The translations under genes and the position numbers were made by a program. Of a stretch of DNA of 64,000 bases, positions 50,127 to 60,215 are shown one piece after another. The DNA comes from Chromohalobacter sarecensis (GTDB lineage Bacteria > Pseudomonadota > Gammaproteobacteria > Pseudomonadales > Halomonadaceae), in NCBI RefSeq assembly GCF_023061135.1, contig NZ_JAKGAN010000007.1, positions 62,001-126,000 of the forward strand, read 5' to 3'. Under the pieces are notes generated by a model. That model searched no databases, was not told where the DNA came from, and saw only the letters and a list, made by a program, of their open reading frames with translations. Every line of letters begins with the position of its first letter. Position 1 is the first letter of the stretch.

Positions 50127-51771
50127 AGACATGCTCCTTGAAAGGCTTCAGGCCGATGCGGCGATAGGTATCGAGAAACGTCTCGTCGGGCGTACGTTCA
50201 CCGACGTAGACCTTCAGCAGCTTGTCGATCACGTTGGTCACGTCTTCTCGGTAGAAAGAGGGACCAAGAATTTTGCCCAGTGACGACTCGTTGCCCTGAC
50301 TGCCGCCCAGTGAAATCTGGTAATACTCCTCGCCCTTCTTGTCGACGCCGAGAATACCGATATGCCCCACGTGGTGGTGACCGCAGGCATTCATGCAGCC
50401 GGAGATGTTGAGTTCCAGCGGCCCCAGATCATAGAGGAAGTCCAGATCTTCGAAGCGCTGCTGGATTTCCTGGGCAACGGGGATCGACTTGGCATTGGCC
50501 AGCGAGCAGTAATCGCCGCCCGGGCAGCAGATCAAATCGGCCAGAGTCCCCACGGTAGGATTGGCCATGCCCAGTGTCTCGAGCCGTTGCCAGAGTTCTT
50601 GCATGCGATCCACCGGCACATCGGTCAGCACCAGATTCTGCTCGTGCGTAACGCGCAGCTCGCCATAACCGAATTCATCGGCCAGATCCGCAACGGCGGC
50701 CATGTCTTCAGAGGTCACATCGCCGGGTGAATGGTCGTGACGCTTGAGCGACAGCGTCACGGCCTTGTAACCGGGGACCTTGTGATCGGTGACGTTGTTG
50801 GTCACGAAGCGAGCGAAGGCACGGTTTTCCCCGCGCAGGCGCTCGTAGGCCTGGATGGCGTCCTCGGCAACGTCGCGGCGGGGCGGCTCGACGAAGTGAC
50901 CGGTCACGGCGGAAATCGCCTCGTCGGTCAACGTCTGCGGGCCATCCTTGAGATGCGCCCACTCCGCCTCGGTACGACGCCTAAACTCGTCGATGCCCAG
51001 TGCCTTGACCAGAATCTTGATACGCGCCTTGAACTTGTTGTCGCGCCGGCCGTATTGGTTGTAGACGCGCAGGATCGCTTCGAGATACGTCAGCAGGTGT
51101 TGCCACGGCAGGTCGTCACAGATCACGGCGCCGATCATCGGCGTACGCCCCAGACCACCGCCAACAAGTACCTTGACGCGCACGTCGCCGTCCGCGTTGC
51201 GCCAGAAGCGCAGGCCCACGTCGTGCACCTGGATGGCCGCGCGGTCTTCCTCGGCACCGGTCACGGCGATCTTGAACTTGCGCGGCAGATAGGCGAACTC
51301 GGGGTGGAAGGTCGACCACTGACGAATGAGTTCGCACCAGGGCCGCGGGTCGACATCCTCGTCGCCGGCGATGCCGGAAAACTGATCGGTGGTGGTATTA
51401 CGGATATCGTTGCCGCTGGTTTGGATGGCATGCATTTGCACGCTCGCCAGATCGGCCAGGATATCCGGCACGTCCTCGAGTTTCGGCCAGTTCAGCTGCA
51501 GATTGGTACGCGTGGTGAAATGGCCATAGCCGCGATCGTAGCGTGCGGCGATCTCGCCCAGCTTGCGTAGCTGATAGGAGGCCAGCATGCCGTAGGGAAT
51601 GGCAATACGCAGCATCGGCGCATAGCGCTGTACATAGAGGCCGTTCTGCACGCGCAGCGGTAGAAATTCTTCGTCGCTGATCTTGCCTTCGAGATAGCGG
51701 CGCATCTGGTCGCGGAACTGGGCGACGCGCTCGTCGACGAGCGTTTGGTCGTACGTGTCGTACCGATACAT
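50119..51771 (-). CDS. cysI: Sulfite reductase hemoprotein (CysI-type, nitrite/sulfite reductase family)
   Basis: Siroheme/[4Fe-4S] enzyme that reduces sulfite to sulfide for cysteine synthesis. 550 residues. The cluster and siroheme cysteines are in 'CCPGGDYCSLANAK' and 'SGCMNACGHHHVGHIG'. The N-terminal ferredoxin-like half has 'GHFTTRTNLQLNWPKLEDVP' and 'GIAGDEDVDPRPWCEL'. No flavoprotein partner (CysJ) is adjacent. It probably responds to sulfur supply; an AT-rich, dyad-bearing leader precedes it. Confidence 0.93.
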   Translation of the reverse strand: MYRYDTYDQTLVDERVAQFRDQMRRYLEGKISDEEFLPLRVQNGLYVQRYAPMLRIAIPYGMLASYQLRKLGEIAARYDRGYGHFTTRTNLQLNWPKLEDVPDILADLASVQMHAIQTSGNDIRNTTTDQFSGIAGDEDVDPRPWCELIRQWSTFHPEFAYLPRKFKIAVTGAEEDRAAIQVHDVGLRFWRNADGDVRVKVLVGGGLGRTPMIGAVICDDLPWQHLLTYLEAILRVYNQYGRRDNKFKARIKILVKALGIDEFRRRTEAEWAHLKDGPQTLTDEAISAVTGHFVEPPRRDVAEDAIQAYERLRGENRAFARFVTNNVTDHKVPGYKAVTLSLKRHDHSPGDVTSEDMAAVADLADEFGYGELRVTHEQNLVLTDVPVDRMQELWQRLETLGMANPTVGTLADLICCPGGDYCSLANAKSIPVAQEIQQRFEDLDFLYDLGPLELNISGCMNACGHHHVGHIGILGVDKKGEEYYQISLGGSQGNESSLGKILGPSFYREDVTNVIDKLLKVYVGERTPDETFLDTYRRIGLKPFKEHVYA

Positions 51772-51904
51772 ACAGGCGGTGTCCTGCTAGTCACATGGAT
51801 TGCCGTAGCAGGGCACCTTACCCTGCCTTCTATATTCTTTGAAAGAATAAATAATAATAGCTTATTGCATTTATGTTATTAAAAAGGCCGTTCGATGGTA
51901 TCTC
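51772..51904 (-). promoter_or_regulatory. AT-rich cysI control region with perfect 15-bp palindrome
   Basis: Between about 51830 and 51890 the sequence turns AT-rich, unlike its neighbours. ATTCTTT-G-AAAGAAT (51834-51848) is a perfect palindrome. ATAACAT...TTATTCT-type half sites next to it look like LysR-family (CysB-like) binding sequence. No certain -10/-35 pair can be chosen. Confidence 0.5.
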
Positions 51905-54900
51905 TCATTCGGGATCGTAGGACAATACTGGCGATAACCAGCGCTCGAGATCCTTCAATGGCATCTGCTTGCGCGCCGCCAGCGATTCGACCTGGTCCCG
52001 CCCGATCTTGCCGGTAGAAAAGTATTTCGAGTGCGGATGCGAGAAGTACCAGCCTGAGACCGCCGCCGAGGGCCACATAGCGTAGTTGTCGGTCAGCTCG
52101 ATGCCGGTCTTGGCGGTGGCATCCAGCAACCGGAAGAGCGTGGCCTTCTCGGTATGGTCCGGGCAGGCGGGGTAGCCGGGAGCAGGCCGAATGCCCTGGT
52201 ACTTTTCGGCGATCAACGCGTCGTTGTCCAGGGTTTCATTGGGCACATACCCCCAGAATTCCTTGCGTACACGCTCGTGCATGCGTTCGGCGAAGGCTTC
52301 TGCGAGGCGATCGGCGAGGGCCTTGACCATGATGGCGTTGTAATCGTCGCCGGCCGCCTCGTATTGCTTTGCTAGCTCGTCCGCACCGTGCCCGGTGGTC
52401 ACCGCGAAACCGCCGATCCAATCCTGCTTGCCGCTGGGGTCGCCGTTTTCCTGGTCACGCGGCGCGATGAAGTCGGCGAGGCTTTGGCAGACGCCGTCGC
52501 GGTTCTTGGTGGTCTGTTGGCGAATATGGTGCAGACGCTCGATCACCTCGCTGCGCGAAGTGTCGGCATAGACCTCGAGGCTATCGTCGTCGATGCTGTT
52601 GGCAGGCCACATGCCGATCACACCGCGCGCCGTTATGTGGCGTTCATCGACTAGCTTGTGAAGCATCGTCTGGGCATCGGCAAACAGGCTGCAGGCCGCC
52701 TCGCCGACGACCTTGTCCTCAAGAATCTTGGGGTACTTGCCGGACAACTGCCAGCTCATAAAAAAGGGCGTCCAGTCGATGCGCTCGACCAGCTCTTCCA
52801 ACGGATAATCGTCGAATACCTTGAGCCCGCTGAAGGTTGGTTCGGGCGGCGTGTAATCGGCCCAATCGAGTGCGGGACGGCGTTCGCGCGCCTCACTGTA
52901 AGTGAGGTCGGCAGCCTTGGGGCGACGCTTGGCATTGCGCTCGCGAACCTTGTCGTATTCCTCGCGTATCTCCTCGACGTAACTCGGCTTGAGCGTCGGT
53001 GAGAGCAAGCGGCTGGCAACGCCGACGGCGCGCGAGGCATCGCTGACGTAGATGACCGGCTGTTCGTACTGTGGCGCGATCTTGACCGAGGTGTGGGCCT
53101 TGGAGGTCGTCGCACCGCCGATCAGCAGCGGGATCGTGAAGTCCTGGCGCTGCATTTCCTTGGCTACGTGGACCATCTCGTCCAGCGACGGCGTGATCAG
53201 CCCAGATAAGCCGATGATGTCGGCGTTGTGCTCGCGCGCGGCGGCGAAGATCTTCTCCGCCGGCACCATCACGCCGAGGTCGATGACCTCGTAGTTGTTA
53301 CACTGCAGGACCACGCCGACGATGTTCTTGCCGATGTCATGCACGTCGCCCTTGACCGTGGCCATGACGATCTTGCCCTTGGCCTGGGCACCCGCGCTCT
53401 TCTCGGCTTCGATGTAGGGGATGAGATAGGCGACCGCCTGTTTCATGACCCGCGCCGACTTGACCACCTGAGGCAGGAACATCTTGCCATCGCCGAACAG
53501 GTCGCCGACCACGTTCATGCCGTCCATCAGGGGCCCTTCGATGACCTCGATGGGGCGCTCGGCACGTTGTCGCGCCAGTTCGGTGTCGTCCTCGATGTAC
53601 GCGGTGATGCCCTTGATCAGGGCATGCTCGATGCGTTTCTCAACTTCCCAGCTACGCCATTCCAGGTCTTCCTTCTTCTCGCCGCCACTGCCGTCGCCCT
53701 TGTATTTGTCGGCAATGTCGAGCAGGCGTTCCGTGCCGTCGTCGCGACGATTGAGCACCACGTCTTCGACGGCCTCGCGCAGTTCGGCGGGCAGATCGTC
53801 GTAGACCGCCAGCTGTCCGGCGTTGACGATGCCCATGCTCAGGCCAGCCTTGATGGCGTGATAGAGGAATACCGAGTGGATCGCTTCACGCACCGCGTTA
53901 TTGCCGCGAAACGAGAACGAGACGTTGGAAACGCCGCCCGAGAGCATGGCATGCGGCAGATGCTTGCGAATCCACTGCGAGGCTTCGATGAAGTCGACGG
54001 CGTAGTTGTTGTGCTCCTCGATGCCCGTGGCAATGGCGAAGATGTTGGGGTCGAAGATGATGTCTTCGGCGGGAAAGCCGATATCATCGACCAACAGGCG
54101 GTAGGCGCGCTCGCAGATCTGCGTCTTGCGCTGGAAGGTGTCCGCCTGGCCTTGTTCGTCGAAGGCCATGACCACGATGGCAGCCCCGTAGCGGCGGCAG
54201 GCCATGGCCTGTTGGCGAAAGGCGTCTTCACCTTCCTTGAGCGAGATCGAGTTGACCACCGACTTGCCCTGGACGCATTTGAGCCCCGCCTCGATTATCT
54301 CCCACTTCGAGGAGTCGAGCATGATCGGCACGCGCGAGATATCCGGCTCCGAAGCGATCAGATTCAGGAAGCGCACCATGGCGTCCTGGGACTCGAGCAT
54401 GCCCTCGTCCATGTTGATGTCGATGACCTGGGCGCCGTTCTCGACCTGCTCCAGCGCGACTTCGAGCGCGGTGGTGTAGTCCTCTTCCTTGATCAAGCGC
54501 TTGAAGCGCGCCGACCCGGTGACGTTGGTACGCTCACCAACGTTGACGAACAGCGAGTCCGCTTCGATGTTGAACGGCTCCAACCCTGCGAGACGGCAGG
54601 CCTTAGGACGCTCGGCGACATGACGCGGCGCCAGCTCGCTCACCGCCTCGCGAATGGCAGCAATATGCTCCGGCGCGGTACCGCAACAACCGCCGATGAT
54701 ATTGACCATGCCGCTTTCGGCGAATTCACGCACGATCGCTGCCATTTCCTCGGCGGTCTGGTCGTATTCACCGAACTCGTTGGGCAACCCCGCGTTGGGG
54801 TGCGCCGAGACGAAGGTATCGGCCTTGTGGGAGAGTTCTTCGAGATAGGGCCGCAGTTCCGCCGCGCCGAGGGCGCAGTTGAGCCCCACGGACAGCGGTT

Positions 54901-55642
54901 GAGCGTGGCGGATCGAGTTCCAGAACGCCTCGGTGGTCTGTCCGGAAAGCGTGCGCCCGGAGGCATCGGTGATAGTACCCGAGATCATCACCGGCCAACG
55001 CTTGCCACGCGCTTCGAACAGCCTTTCGAGCGCATAGATGGCGGCCTTGGCGTTGAGCGTGTCGAAGATGGTCTCGATCATGAACAGGTCGACACCGCCG
55101 TCGATCAGGGCGTCGGCCGCCTCATAGTAGTTGTCGAACAACTGATCGAACGTGACATTGCGCTTGGCGGGGTCGTTGACATCCGGCGAGAGCGACGCCG
55201 TGCGCGAGGTTGGCCCCAGCACGCCGGCGACATAGCGGGGCACGTCGGTTTCCGAGCCCACTGCCTCGCAGACATCCTTGGCTAGACGCGCCGCTTCACG
55301 GTTAATCTCCGGCACCAGAGCCTGCATGTCGTAATCGGATTGCGACAATTGGGTGCTGTTGAAGGTGTTGGTTTCGACAATATCCGCGCCGGCTTCGAGA
55401 TAGGCGCGATGAATGTCGCGTACCACATCGGGACGCGTCAGCACCAACAAGTCATTATTGCCCTTTAGATCGCTCGGCCAGTCGGCGAAGCGCTGTCCCC
55501 GGAAGTCGTCTTCATCCAGCTCGTAGCCCTGCAGCATGGTGCCCATGCCGCCATCGAGGATCATGATGCGCCGTGCCAGCTGTTCGTGAAGTGACGAGAA
55601 CGCAGCGGCGAGTGTTAATGACGAAGCAGTGGCGGCAGGCAT
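51905..55642 (-). CDS. metH: Cobalamin-dependent methionine synthase
   Basis: Transfers methyl from methyltetrahydrofolate to homocysteine through B12. 1245 residues, full length. Modules in order: homocysteine-binding (about 20-335, zinc Cys pair in '[13 protein letters not shown]'), folate-binding (about 360-620, '[20 protein letters not shown]'), cap and B12-binding (about 655-900, with the cobalt-ligand His in '[13 protein letters not shown]'), and the SAM-dependent reactivation domain (about 910-1240, '[19 protein letters not shown]'). A GGAG lies about 12 bases before the ATG. No B12 or SAM riboswitch is recognisable upstream. Confidence 0.97.
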   Translation of the reverse strand: MPAATASSLTLAAAFSSLHEQLARRIMILDGGMGTMLQGYELDEDDFRGQRFADWPSDLKGNNDLLVLTRPDVVRDIHRAYLEAGADIVETNTFNSTQLSQSDYDMQALVPEINREAARLAKDVCEAVGSETDVPRYVAGVLGPTSRTASLSPDVNDPAKRNVTFDQLFDNYYEAADALIDGGVDLFMIETIFDTLNAKAAIYALERLFEARGKRWPVMISGTITDASGRTLSGQTTEAFWNSIRHAQPLSVGLNCALGAAELRPYLEELSHKADTFVSAHPNAGLPNEFGEYDQTAEEMAAIVREFAESGMVNIIGGCCGTAPEHIAAIREAVSELAPRHVAERPKACRLAGLEPFNIEADSLFVNVGERTNVTGSARFKRLIKEEDYTTALEVALEQVENGAQVIDINMDEGMLESQDAMVRFLNLIASEPDISRVPIMLDSSKWEIIEAGLKCVQGKSVVNSISLKEGEDAFRQQAMACRRYGAAIVVMAFDEQGQADTFQRKTQICERAYRLLVDDIGFPAEDIIFDPNIFAIATGIEEHNNYAVDFIEASQWIRKHLPHAMLSGGVSNVSFSFRGNNAVREAIHSVFLYHAIKAGLSMGIVNAGQLAVYDDLPAELREAVEDVVLNRRDDGTERLLDIADKYKGDGSGGEKKEDLEWRSWEVEKRIEHALIKGITAYIEDDTELARQRAERPIEVIEGPLMDGMNVVGDLFGDGKMFLPQVVKSARVMKQAVAYLIPYIEAEKSAGAQAKGKIVMATVKGDVHDIGKNIVGVVLQCNNYEVIDLGVMVPAEKIFAAAREHNADIIGLSGLITPSLDEMVHVAKEMQRQDFTIPLLIGGATTSKAHTSVKIAPQYEQPVIYVSDASRAVGVASRLLSPTLKPSYVEEIREEYDKVRERNAKRRPKAADLTYSEARERRPALDWADYTPPEPTFSGLKVFDDYPLEELVERIDWTPFFMSWQLSGKYPKILEDKVVGEAACSLFADAQTMLHKLVDERHITARGVIGMWPANSIDDDSLEVYADTSRSEVIERLHHIRQQTTKNRDGVCQSLADFIAPRDQENGDPSGKQDWIGGFAVTTGHGADELAKQYEAAGDDYNAIMVKALADRLAEAFAERMHERVRKEFWGYVPNETLDNDALIAEKYQGIRPAPGYPACPDHTEKATLFRLLDATAKTGIELTDNYAMWPSAAVSGWYFSHPHSKYFSTGKIGRDQVESLAARKQMPLKDLERWLSPVLSYDPE

Positions 55643-55857
55643 GTCAGCGTATTTCTCCAGCGGGATCCGAGCGATAGAACGTGCGTCAGCGAAACAGGCC
55701 GGAGGCCGATGTCACGCAGGCGGTACATGAGGCGGGGATGGTACCAGAAGCGCCGCAATGTGGGCAGTCGCCAAGACCCAGCAAAATACTCGGGATTGTG
55801 TCGGGCGACGCTTTTTCATACCATGAAGGCAACATCTCAGGTAGAGAGTAACGTTTT

Positions 55858-56448
55858 ATGAGCCAGCCCATCCAAATCACCGACAACGCTCAGGAATATC
55901 TTGCCGAGCTGTTGGCCAAGCAGAACGTCGAAGGCATCGCGGTGCGTATCTTCATCACCCAGCCGGGGACGCCCTACGCCGAGACCTGCCTGGCGTATTG
56001 CCGTCCGGGTGAGGAAGAGCCTAGCGACGAAAGGCTCGATCTGGACAAGATCACGGTATATCTTGAGAAGAACAGCATCGCGTTTCTCGAAGAAGCGGTG
56101 GTCGACTTCAATTCGGACCGCATGGGTGGCCAGCTGACCATCAAGGCGCCCAATGCCAAGATGCCGCAGGTCAATGCCGACAGCCCGTTAGAAGATCGTG
56201 TCAATTACGTGCTTTACAGCGAAATCAATCCCGGCCTGGCAGCGCATGGGGGTGAAATTCGCCTGATGCAGTTGACCGAGGAAAATGTCGCCGTACTGCA
56301 GTTCGGCGGTGGTTGCCAAGGGTGCGCTGCGGTCGATATAACCCTTAAAGACGGGGTCGAGAAGACGCTGGTCGAGCGCATTCCCGAATTGGTCGGTATC
56401 CGTGACGTCACCGACCACACCGACGATACCAACGCCTATTACCGCTGA
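55858..56448 (+). CDS. nfuA: Fe-S cluster carrier protein NfuA
   Basis: Carries and delivers [4Fe-4S] clusters to apo-enzymes. 196 residues. The N-terminal half is a degenerate A-type domain (about 1-95). The C-terminal Nfu domain (about 110-190) has the cluster ligands Cys153 and Cys156 in '[12 protein letters not shown]'. It is divergent from metH and ends in a perfect terminator. Confidence 0.95.
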   Translation: MSQPIQITDNAQEYLAELLAKQNVEGIAVRIFITQPGTPYAETCLAYCRPGEEEPSDERLDLDKITVYLEKNSIAFLEEAVVDFNSDRMGGQLTIKAPNAKMPQVNADSPLEDRVNYVLYSEINPGLAAHGGEIRLMQLTEENVAVLQFGGGCQGCAAVDITLKDGVEKTLVERIPELVGIRDVTDHTDDTNAYYR

Positions 56449-56500
56449 TCGGCACTAGACGCGGCCATCCCCTGGGTCGTGACAGTTCTGAACCAGCATC

Positions 56501-56530
56501 GAAAGCCCGCCAAGTGCGGGCTTTCGTCAT
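56501..56530. terminator. Terminator after nfuA
   Basis: GAAAGCCCGC (56501-56510) pairs perfectly with GCGGGCTTTC (56516-56525), followed by GTCATTTT. It lies between convergent nfuA and the KfrA-like gene. Confidence 0.85.
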
Positions 56531-56568
56531 TTTGAGGCCTGGTGGCTAAGAAGCGTCCGTGTTTCAGA

Positions 56569-57534
56569 TTAGACGACGAAGGGTGGCAATGGTAGGCGCG
56601 CCAGTTTTTCACGCAGCTCGCGATTGATGGCATGCTGCTGCTCGAGCTCGCGTTCTGCCCGCCGGTTGTCGCTTTGTATCTGCTGTAGCTGGCCCTGACT
56701 TTCCCGCAACTTGTTTTCCAATGCTTGCCGCTGCGAGGTCTCGCTGCGCGCTTTTTCTTCCAGTGCCGTGTAATGGCGGCGCTGCTCGGCGAGCTCAGCC
56801 TGCACACGCTCGAATTTCTGTTCCAGGGACGCAGCGCGTTTTTGGGCCTGTTTCTCGATATTCTGGCGCTCCTGACGCGCGTCATCGAGAAGCCCCATCA
56901 AGCGTGCTTCCGCCGCTTCGTGGCGCTGTTCTTCCTGTTTTAGCTGCGTTTGATGCTCACGTGAGAGCTCTGCCATGGCATCGCGGTGCTCGCTGCGAGC
57001 GGTTTCCAGGTGGCGCTGATGTTTCTGGCATTCCTCGTCGAGCTGCTGCACGCGCCGTGCCTGCTGGGTTTCCTGCTGATGGGCCGCTTGCAGTTCGCTT
57101 TGTGCATTAGCCAGCTGCATTGTCTTTTCTTCCAGCCGTGCCTGGGCCTGCTCGAAATGCGTATTCAACGCTGCCAGGCGTTCCTCGGCGTCCGCCGACT
57201 TGCGAGCGGCGGTTTGGGCCTCGGTTTGCGCCTCTTCGACACGCTGATCGGCCTCCTGACGGTAATGCGCCAGCGACTCCGCCGCCAGCGCCTGGGCTTT
57301 TTCCCAGAGATCCGTCATCCATGCCTGTAGCGCCTCCGGCGGGGTATCGCTCGCCGTGACATCCCGGTTCCGCTCCCGCCGCAATCGCCATTCCCGCAAG
57401 TGATCGCTGATGGTCGTGAAGCTTCCCGTGCCCAGGATGTCGCGGATCTTCTGGACGGTGGGCGCGTCGTCTTGGCGTAGCAGCGTATCGATCGCGCGCT
57501 GTACGTCCTCGTATTGAATGCCGTTGCGGGCCAT
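56569..57534 (-). CDS. KfrA-like coiled-coil DNA-binding protein
   Basis: 321 residues from the ATG at 57534, with GAGGA about 7 bases upstream. The N-terminal KfrA_N domain (about 1-110) has 'IQYEDVQRAIDTLLRQDDAP', 'TVQKIRDILGTGSFTTISDH' (helix-turn-helix) and 'LREWRLRRE'. About 200 residues of continuous coiled coil (about 110-312) rich in Gln, Glu, Arg and Ala follow. Plasmid KfrA proteins bind palindromic operators in their own promoter and polymerise. Here it is chromosomal, between nfuA and sufE, and shares a symmetric operator region with a divergent recombinase gene. Confidence 0.88.
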   Translation of the reverse strand: MARNGIQYEDVQRAIDTLLRQDDAPTVQKIRDILGTGSFTTISDHLREWRLRRERNRDVTASDTPPEALQAWMTDLWEKAQALAAESLAHYRQEADQRVEEAQTEAQTAARKSADAEERLAALNTHFEQAQARLEEKTMQLANAQSELQAAHQQETQQARRVQQLDEECQKHQRHLETARSEHRDAMAELSREHQTQLKQEEQRHEAAEARLMGLLDDARQERQNIEKQAQKRAASLEQKFERVQAELAEQRRHYTALEEKARSETSQRQALENKLRESQGQLQQIQSDNRRAERELEQQHAINRELREKLARLPLPPFVV

Positions 57535-57611
57535 GTCGAGTCCTCTGTACCGGGCGCCACATTGGGCGTTGATTACTCCCCACAGCATACCTCGTTACCT
57601 GAAATTGGCCA

Positions 57612-57703
57612 ATATTACGTTAAACATAATACGTAAAATACATTATGAAACTATCGATAAATTCAAGATTACGCGTATTATCTTGAATTTTTTGACGTAA
57701 TAT
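57612..57703. promoter_or_regulatory. Nested palindromic operator region between the KfrA-like and recombinase genes
   Basis: AT-rich DNA with three nested symmetries. An 11-bp perfect inverted repeat AAATTCAAGAT/ATCTTGAATTT (57659-57669 and 57680-57690) has a 10-bp centre. TTACGT/ACGTAA (57615-57620 and 57631-57636) also has a 10-bp centre. An outer pair ATATTACGT (57612-57620) and ACGTAATAT (57695-57703) encloses them. TACGCGTA forms the middle of the first. The region lies where both divergent promoters must be. Confidence 0.75.
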
Positions 57704-57745
57704 CGGAGACTCGCGGCAATAAAGACACAGAAGGCATCAGGCGTC

Positions 57746-58978
57746 ATGCAGGACGAGCGAGGGCAGAAGCCGAAAGAACAGCAAGAAGGACGGCTCGAGG
57801 CGATCGTCGCCCTCGAAACCAGTGTCGCCTCGGCGCCGCCAGAAGCGGCGCTGAGAGAGGTTGGGAGCGGGATCGAGGGCCAGCGCGCGAGGCATAGTGC
57901 ACATATCTCGGCGCGTACCGATGTCGACGCCATTGCACTCTGGCTGCGCGAATTCCAGTCGAGCCCCCAGACATGGCGCGCCTATCGCAAGGAAGCCGAG
58001 CGCTTGCTGTTGTGGCTTCAGCAGCGTGGTGAAGGGTTGCCCGACGTGCGGCGTGACACGCTGGATGCTTACGAACGATTCCTGGCCGACCCACAACCGG
58101 CATCACGCTGGGTAGGGCCGTCGCGTCCACGTGCCGATGTGGATTGGCGGCCATTCCGGCAGCCATTATCGGCGGCCAGTCGGCGTCAGTCTTTGGTCAT
58201 TTTGCAGGGCATGTTCGCCTGGCTGGTCGAGGCGGGATGGCTCGAGCACAATCCGTTTCGGCTGATGCGCGACAAACGTCGCCGCATGGACAATCGCAGC
58301 GAACGTATCGAGCGTTATCTCGAGCGAGCGCTATGGCAGCGCTTCTGGGCGTGGTTGCAAACGCCGCCGTCACCGCAGGCCGGTGATGGTGCCTATTATC
58401 GTTGGGCGCGGCGGCGTTTCTTGTTCGGCTTTGCTTACCTGCTGGCACCGCGACTCGGTGAGGTGGCTCAGGCGCGCATGGGCGACTTCGTCCAGCGCGA
58501 AGGGCGCTGGTGGTGGCGGGTCGTGGGGAAGGGCGACAAGCTGGCCGAAGTGCCGGTGCCACCGGACATGATGACGTTGCTCGCGGAGTGGCGAATGACG
58601 CTGGGCGTGTCACCGCAGCCTGAACCCGACGACACCACGCCGTTGCTGCGCGCACTGGATGGCCGGCGCGGGGTAGGGGATAACCAGCTCTATCGGCTGA
58701 TTCGCGAGACATTTCGGGCGGGGTACCAAGCTCTTGACGACCTGCCTGAGCCCACGCGCGCGCCGTTACAAAAGGCTACTCCCCACTGGCTGCGCCACAC
58801 TGCCTTGACCCATCAGGCGCAGGCCGGCGTGGAGTTGCGCTATCTGGCGCGTACCGCTAGGCATGCGCGCCTGGACACCACCGCGCGCTACCTGCACGCC
58901 GAGGCTGAAGAGTGGCATCGTCAATTGGCACATCACCGGCTCGCGGACGCCGACACGCATGATGATGGCACGTTATAA
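57746..58978 (+). CDS. Tyrosine recombinase / phage-type integrase family protein
   Basis: Site-specific DNA strand-exchange enzyme of 410 residues. A charged N-terminal arm (about 1-60) is followed by a SAM-like core-binding domain (about 60-170) and the catalytic domain (about 190-390). The active site is complete: Arg236 ('LAPRLGEVAQAR'), Lys262 ('VVGKGDKLAEVP'), His347 and Arg350 ('TPHWLRHTALTH'), His373 ('TARHARLD') and nucleophile Tyr382 ('TTARYLH'). It is not flanked by a tRNA, visible att duplications or phage genes. It is 27 bp before sufE on the same strand, so it looks resident rather than newly arrived. Confidence 0.9.
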   Translation: MQDERGQKPKEQQEGRLEAIVALETSVASAPPEAALREVGSGIEGQRARHSAHISARTDVDAIALWLREFQSSPQTWRAYRKEAERLLLWLQQRGEGLPDVRRDTLDAYERFLADPQPASRWVGPSRPRADVDWRPFRQPLSAASRRQSLVILQGMFAWLVEAGWLEHNPFRLMRDKRRRMDNRSERIERYLERALWQRFWAWLQTPPSPQAGDGAYYRWARRRFLFGFAYLLAPRLGEVAQARMGDFVQREGRWWWRVVGKGDKLAEVPVPPDMMTLLAEWRMTLGVSPQPEPDDTTPLLRALDGRRGVGDNQLYRLIRETFRAGYQALDDLPEPTRAPLQKATPHWLRHTALTHQAQAGVELRYLARTARHARLDTTARYLHAEAEEWHRQLAHHRLADADTHDDGTL

Positions 58979-59005
58979 TGGGTGATCGATTTGCGAGGAG
59001 GGCGC

Positions 59006-59416
59006 ATGACAGCACGCGAAGCACAAGCCGAACTGGCAGATGAGTTCGCCATATTCGACAACTGGATGGATCGCTACCAGTACATCATCGACATGGGCAA
59101 GCAGTTGCCGGCATTCCCTGAGTCGTTGAAAAGTGACGACACCAAGATTCAGGGATGTCAGTCCAATGTCTGGATTCACGACCGCCTGGAGAATGGCCGG
59201 CTGCATTTCGATGCAACCTCCGACGCCGCCATCGTTTCGGGGTTGATCGCCGTACTGCTGCGGATCTACAACGACCGGCCCCCCAGTGAGATTCAGGCGA
59301 CGCCGCCGGACTTTCTGGGCGAACTTGGCCTCGACAAGCATTTGTCGCCGACACGCAGCAACGGGCTGCATGCCATGCTCGATCGTATCTATACAGTGGC
59401 CAAGCAAGCCGCCTAG
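59006..59416 (+). CDS. sufE: SufE-family sulfur acceptor protein
   Basis: Accepts persulfide from the SufS/CsdA cysteine desulfurase and enhances its activity. 136 residues from the ATG at 59006 with GAGGAGG 5 bases upstream. Active Cys51 is in 'DDTKIQGCQSNVW', the family signature. 'WMDRYQYIIDMGKQLPAFPE' and 'SPTRSNGLHAMLDRIY' are also typical. No suf or csd partner is adjacent, although nfuA lies 2.5 kb away. Transcription may run on from the recombinase gene. Confidence 0.93.
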   Translation: MTAREAQAELADEFAIFDNWMDRYQYIIDMGKQLPAFPESLKSDDTKIQGCQSNVWIHDRLENGRLHFDATSDAAIVSGLIAVLLRIYNDRPPSEIQATPPDFLGELGLDKHLSPTRSNGLHAMLDRIYTVAKQAA

Positions 59417-59455
59417 CTTGGCTGAAGGGTGAGTTGCTGGAAAAGTGGAGGGCCG

Positions 59456-59743
59456 TCAGTGTGTATCGGAACCCTCGTGGTCGGCGCATGAGCCACAGTC
59501 GCCGGGTCCGGGCGGCACGGGGTCGACGCCGCCGGGATGGCCGGGGTGGCATTTCAAGATCCGCTTGAGCGCCAGCCAACTGCCTTTCAGCGGGCCATGG
59601 ATCTGGATGGCCTCCACGGCATATTGCGAGCAGCTGGGCCAGAAGCGGCAGCGCGGACCGAGTAGGGGGCTGATGACGTATTGATAGCCGCGCAGCAGGC
59701 CGATCATGAGGCCCGAAAGGCACTTGCCGAGAAGGCGACGCAT
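59456..59743 (-). CDS. yidD: YidD-type membrane protein insertion efficiency factor
   Basis: Small amphipathic membrane-associated protein that helps YidC insert inner-membrane proteins. 95 residues from the ATG at 59743. '[20 protein letters not shown]' and '[19 protein letters not shown]' with the three conserved cysteines identify the family. It normally sits between rnpA and yidC; here it follows hisI after 2 bp, so it is displaced or an extra copy. Confidence 0.9.
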   Translation of the reverse strand: MRRLLGKCLSGLMIGLLRGYQYVISPLLGPRCRFWPSCSQYAVEAIQIHGPLKGSWLALKRILKCHPGHPGGVDPVPPGPGDCGSCADHEGSDTH

Positions 59744-59745
59744 GG

Positions 59746-60186
59746 CTAGCGCTGGTCGTAGAGCTCGGCGGGATCGATCAGCGGGGCGCTGTCGATTTCC
59801 GCCGTTTCCTGGCTCAGCGCGATGTAGAAGCAGCTGCGCCGCCCGGTGTGGCACGCGGGACCTTGCTGATCGACGCTCAGCAGTAGGGTGTCGCCGTCAC
59901 AGTCGAGATGTGCTGCCACCAGTTGTTGAACCTGCCCGGAGGACTCGCCCTTGCGCCACGGCTTGCCGCGCGAGCGTGACCAATAGCAGACACGCCCGGT
60001 CGCCAGCGTTTCCTCCAGTGCGGCCCGATTCATCCACGCCATCATCAACACCTCGCCGCTCTCATGCTGCTGTGCAATGGCGGGAATCAGGCCGTCATCG
60101 TTCCAACGTGCTGCATCGAGCAACGTGCTCGTCGGTTCGTATGTGCCTTGCGTGGCCGGCTCGAGTTGCTTGTAGAGATCGGTCAT
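59746..60186 (-). CDS. hisI: Phosphoribosyl-AMP cyclohydrolase (HisI)
   Basis: Zinc enzyme that opens the purine ring of phosphoribosyl-AMP in histidine synthesis. 146 residues from the ATG at 60186. Zinc ligands Cys96 ('HLDCDGDT'), Cys112 and Cys119 ('[12 protein letters not shown]') are present, as is '[17 protein letters not shown]'. It lacks the HisE domain. It is next to zur rather than in a his operon. Zur-linked HisI paralogues are known from comparative genomics of zinc stress, so this may be a second copy, but the rest of the genome is not visible. Confidence 0.9.
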   Translation of the reverse strand: MTDLYKQLEPATQGTYEPTSTLLDAARWNDDGLIPAIAQQHESGEVLMMAWMNRAALEETLATGRVCYWSRSRGKPWRKGESSGQVQQLVAAHLDCDGDTLLLSVDQQGPACHTGRRSCFYIALSQETAEIDSAPLIDPAELYDQR

Positions 60187-60215
60187 GGCATGTCGTCGCT
60201 TTGGTGTTGGATGAG

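Noticed and set aside
53228-55285. 685-codon open frame on the plus strand opposite metH
   Set aside because: It is the antisense of strongly conserved metH; long antisense frames are common in high-G+C genes. No family resemblance or start signal is seen.
55643-55857. B12 or SAM riboswitch upstream of metH
   Set aside because: No B12-box or SAM-aptamer pattern was recognised in the 215-bp region.
55686-55886. Minus-strand frame with a CPHC...CTAC pattern between metH and nfuA
   Set aside because: It overlaps the start of nfuA, has no clear ribosome binding site, and would occupy the only space for the metH promoter. The cysteine pattern is probably chance.
59744-59854. Upstream extension of yidD
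   Set aside because: It overlaps the conserved end of hisI and adds residues that do not resemble YidD.
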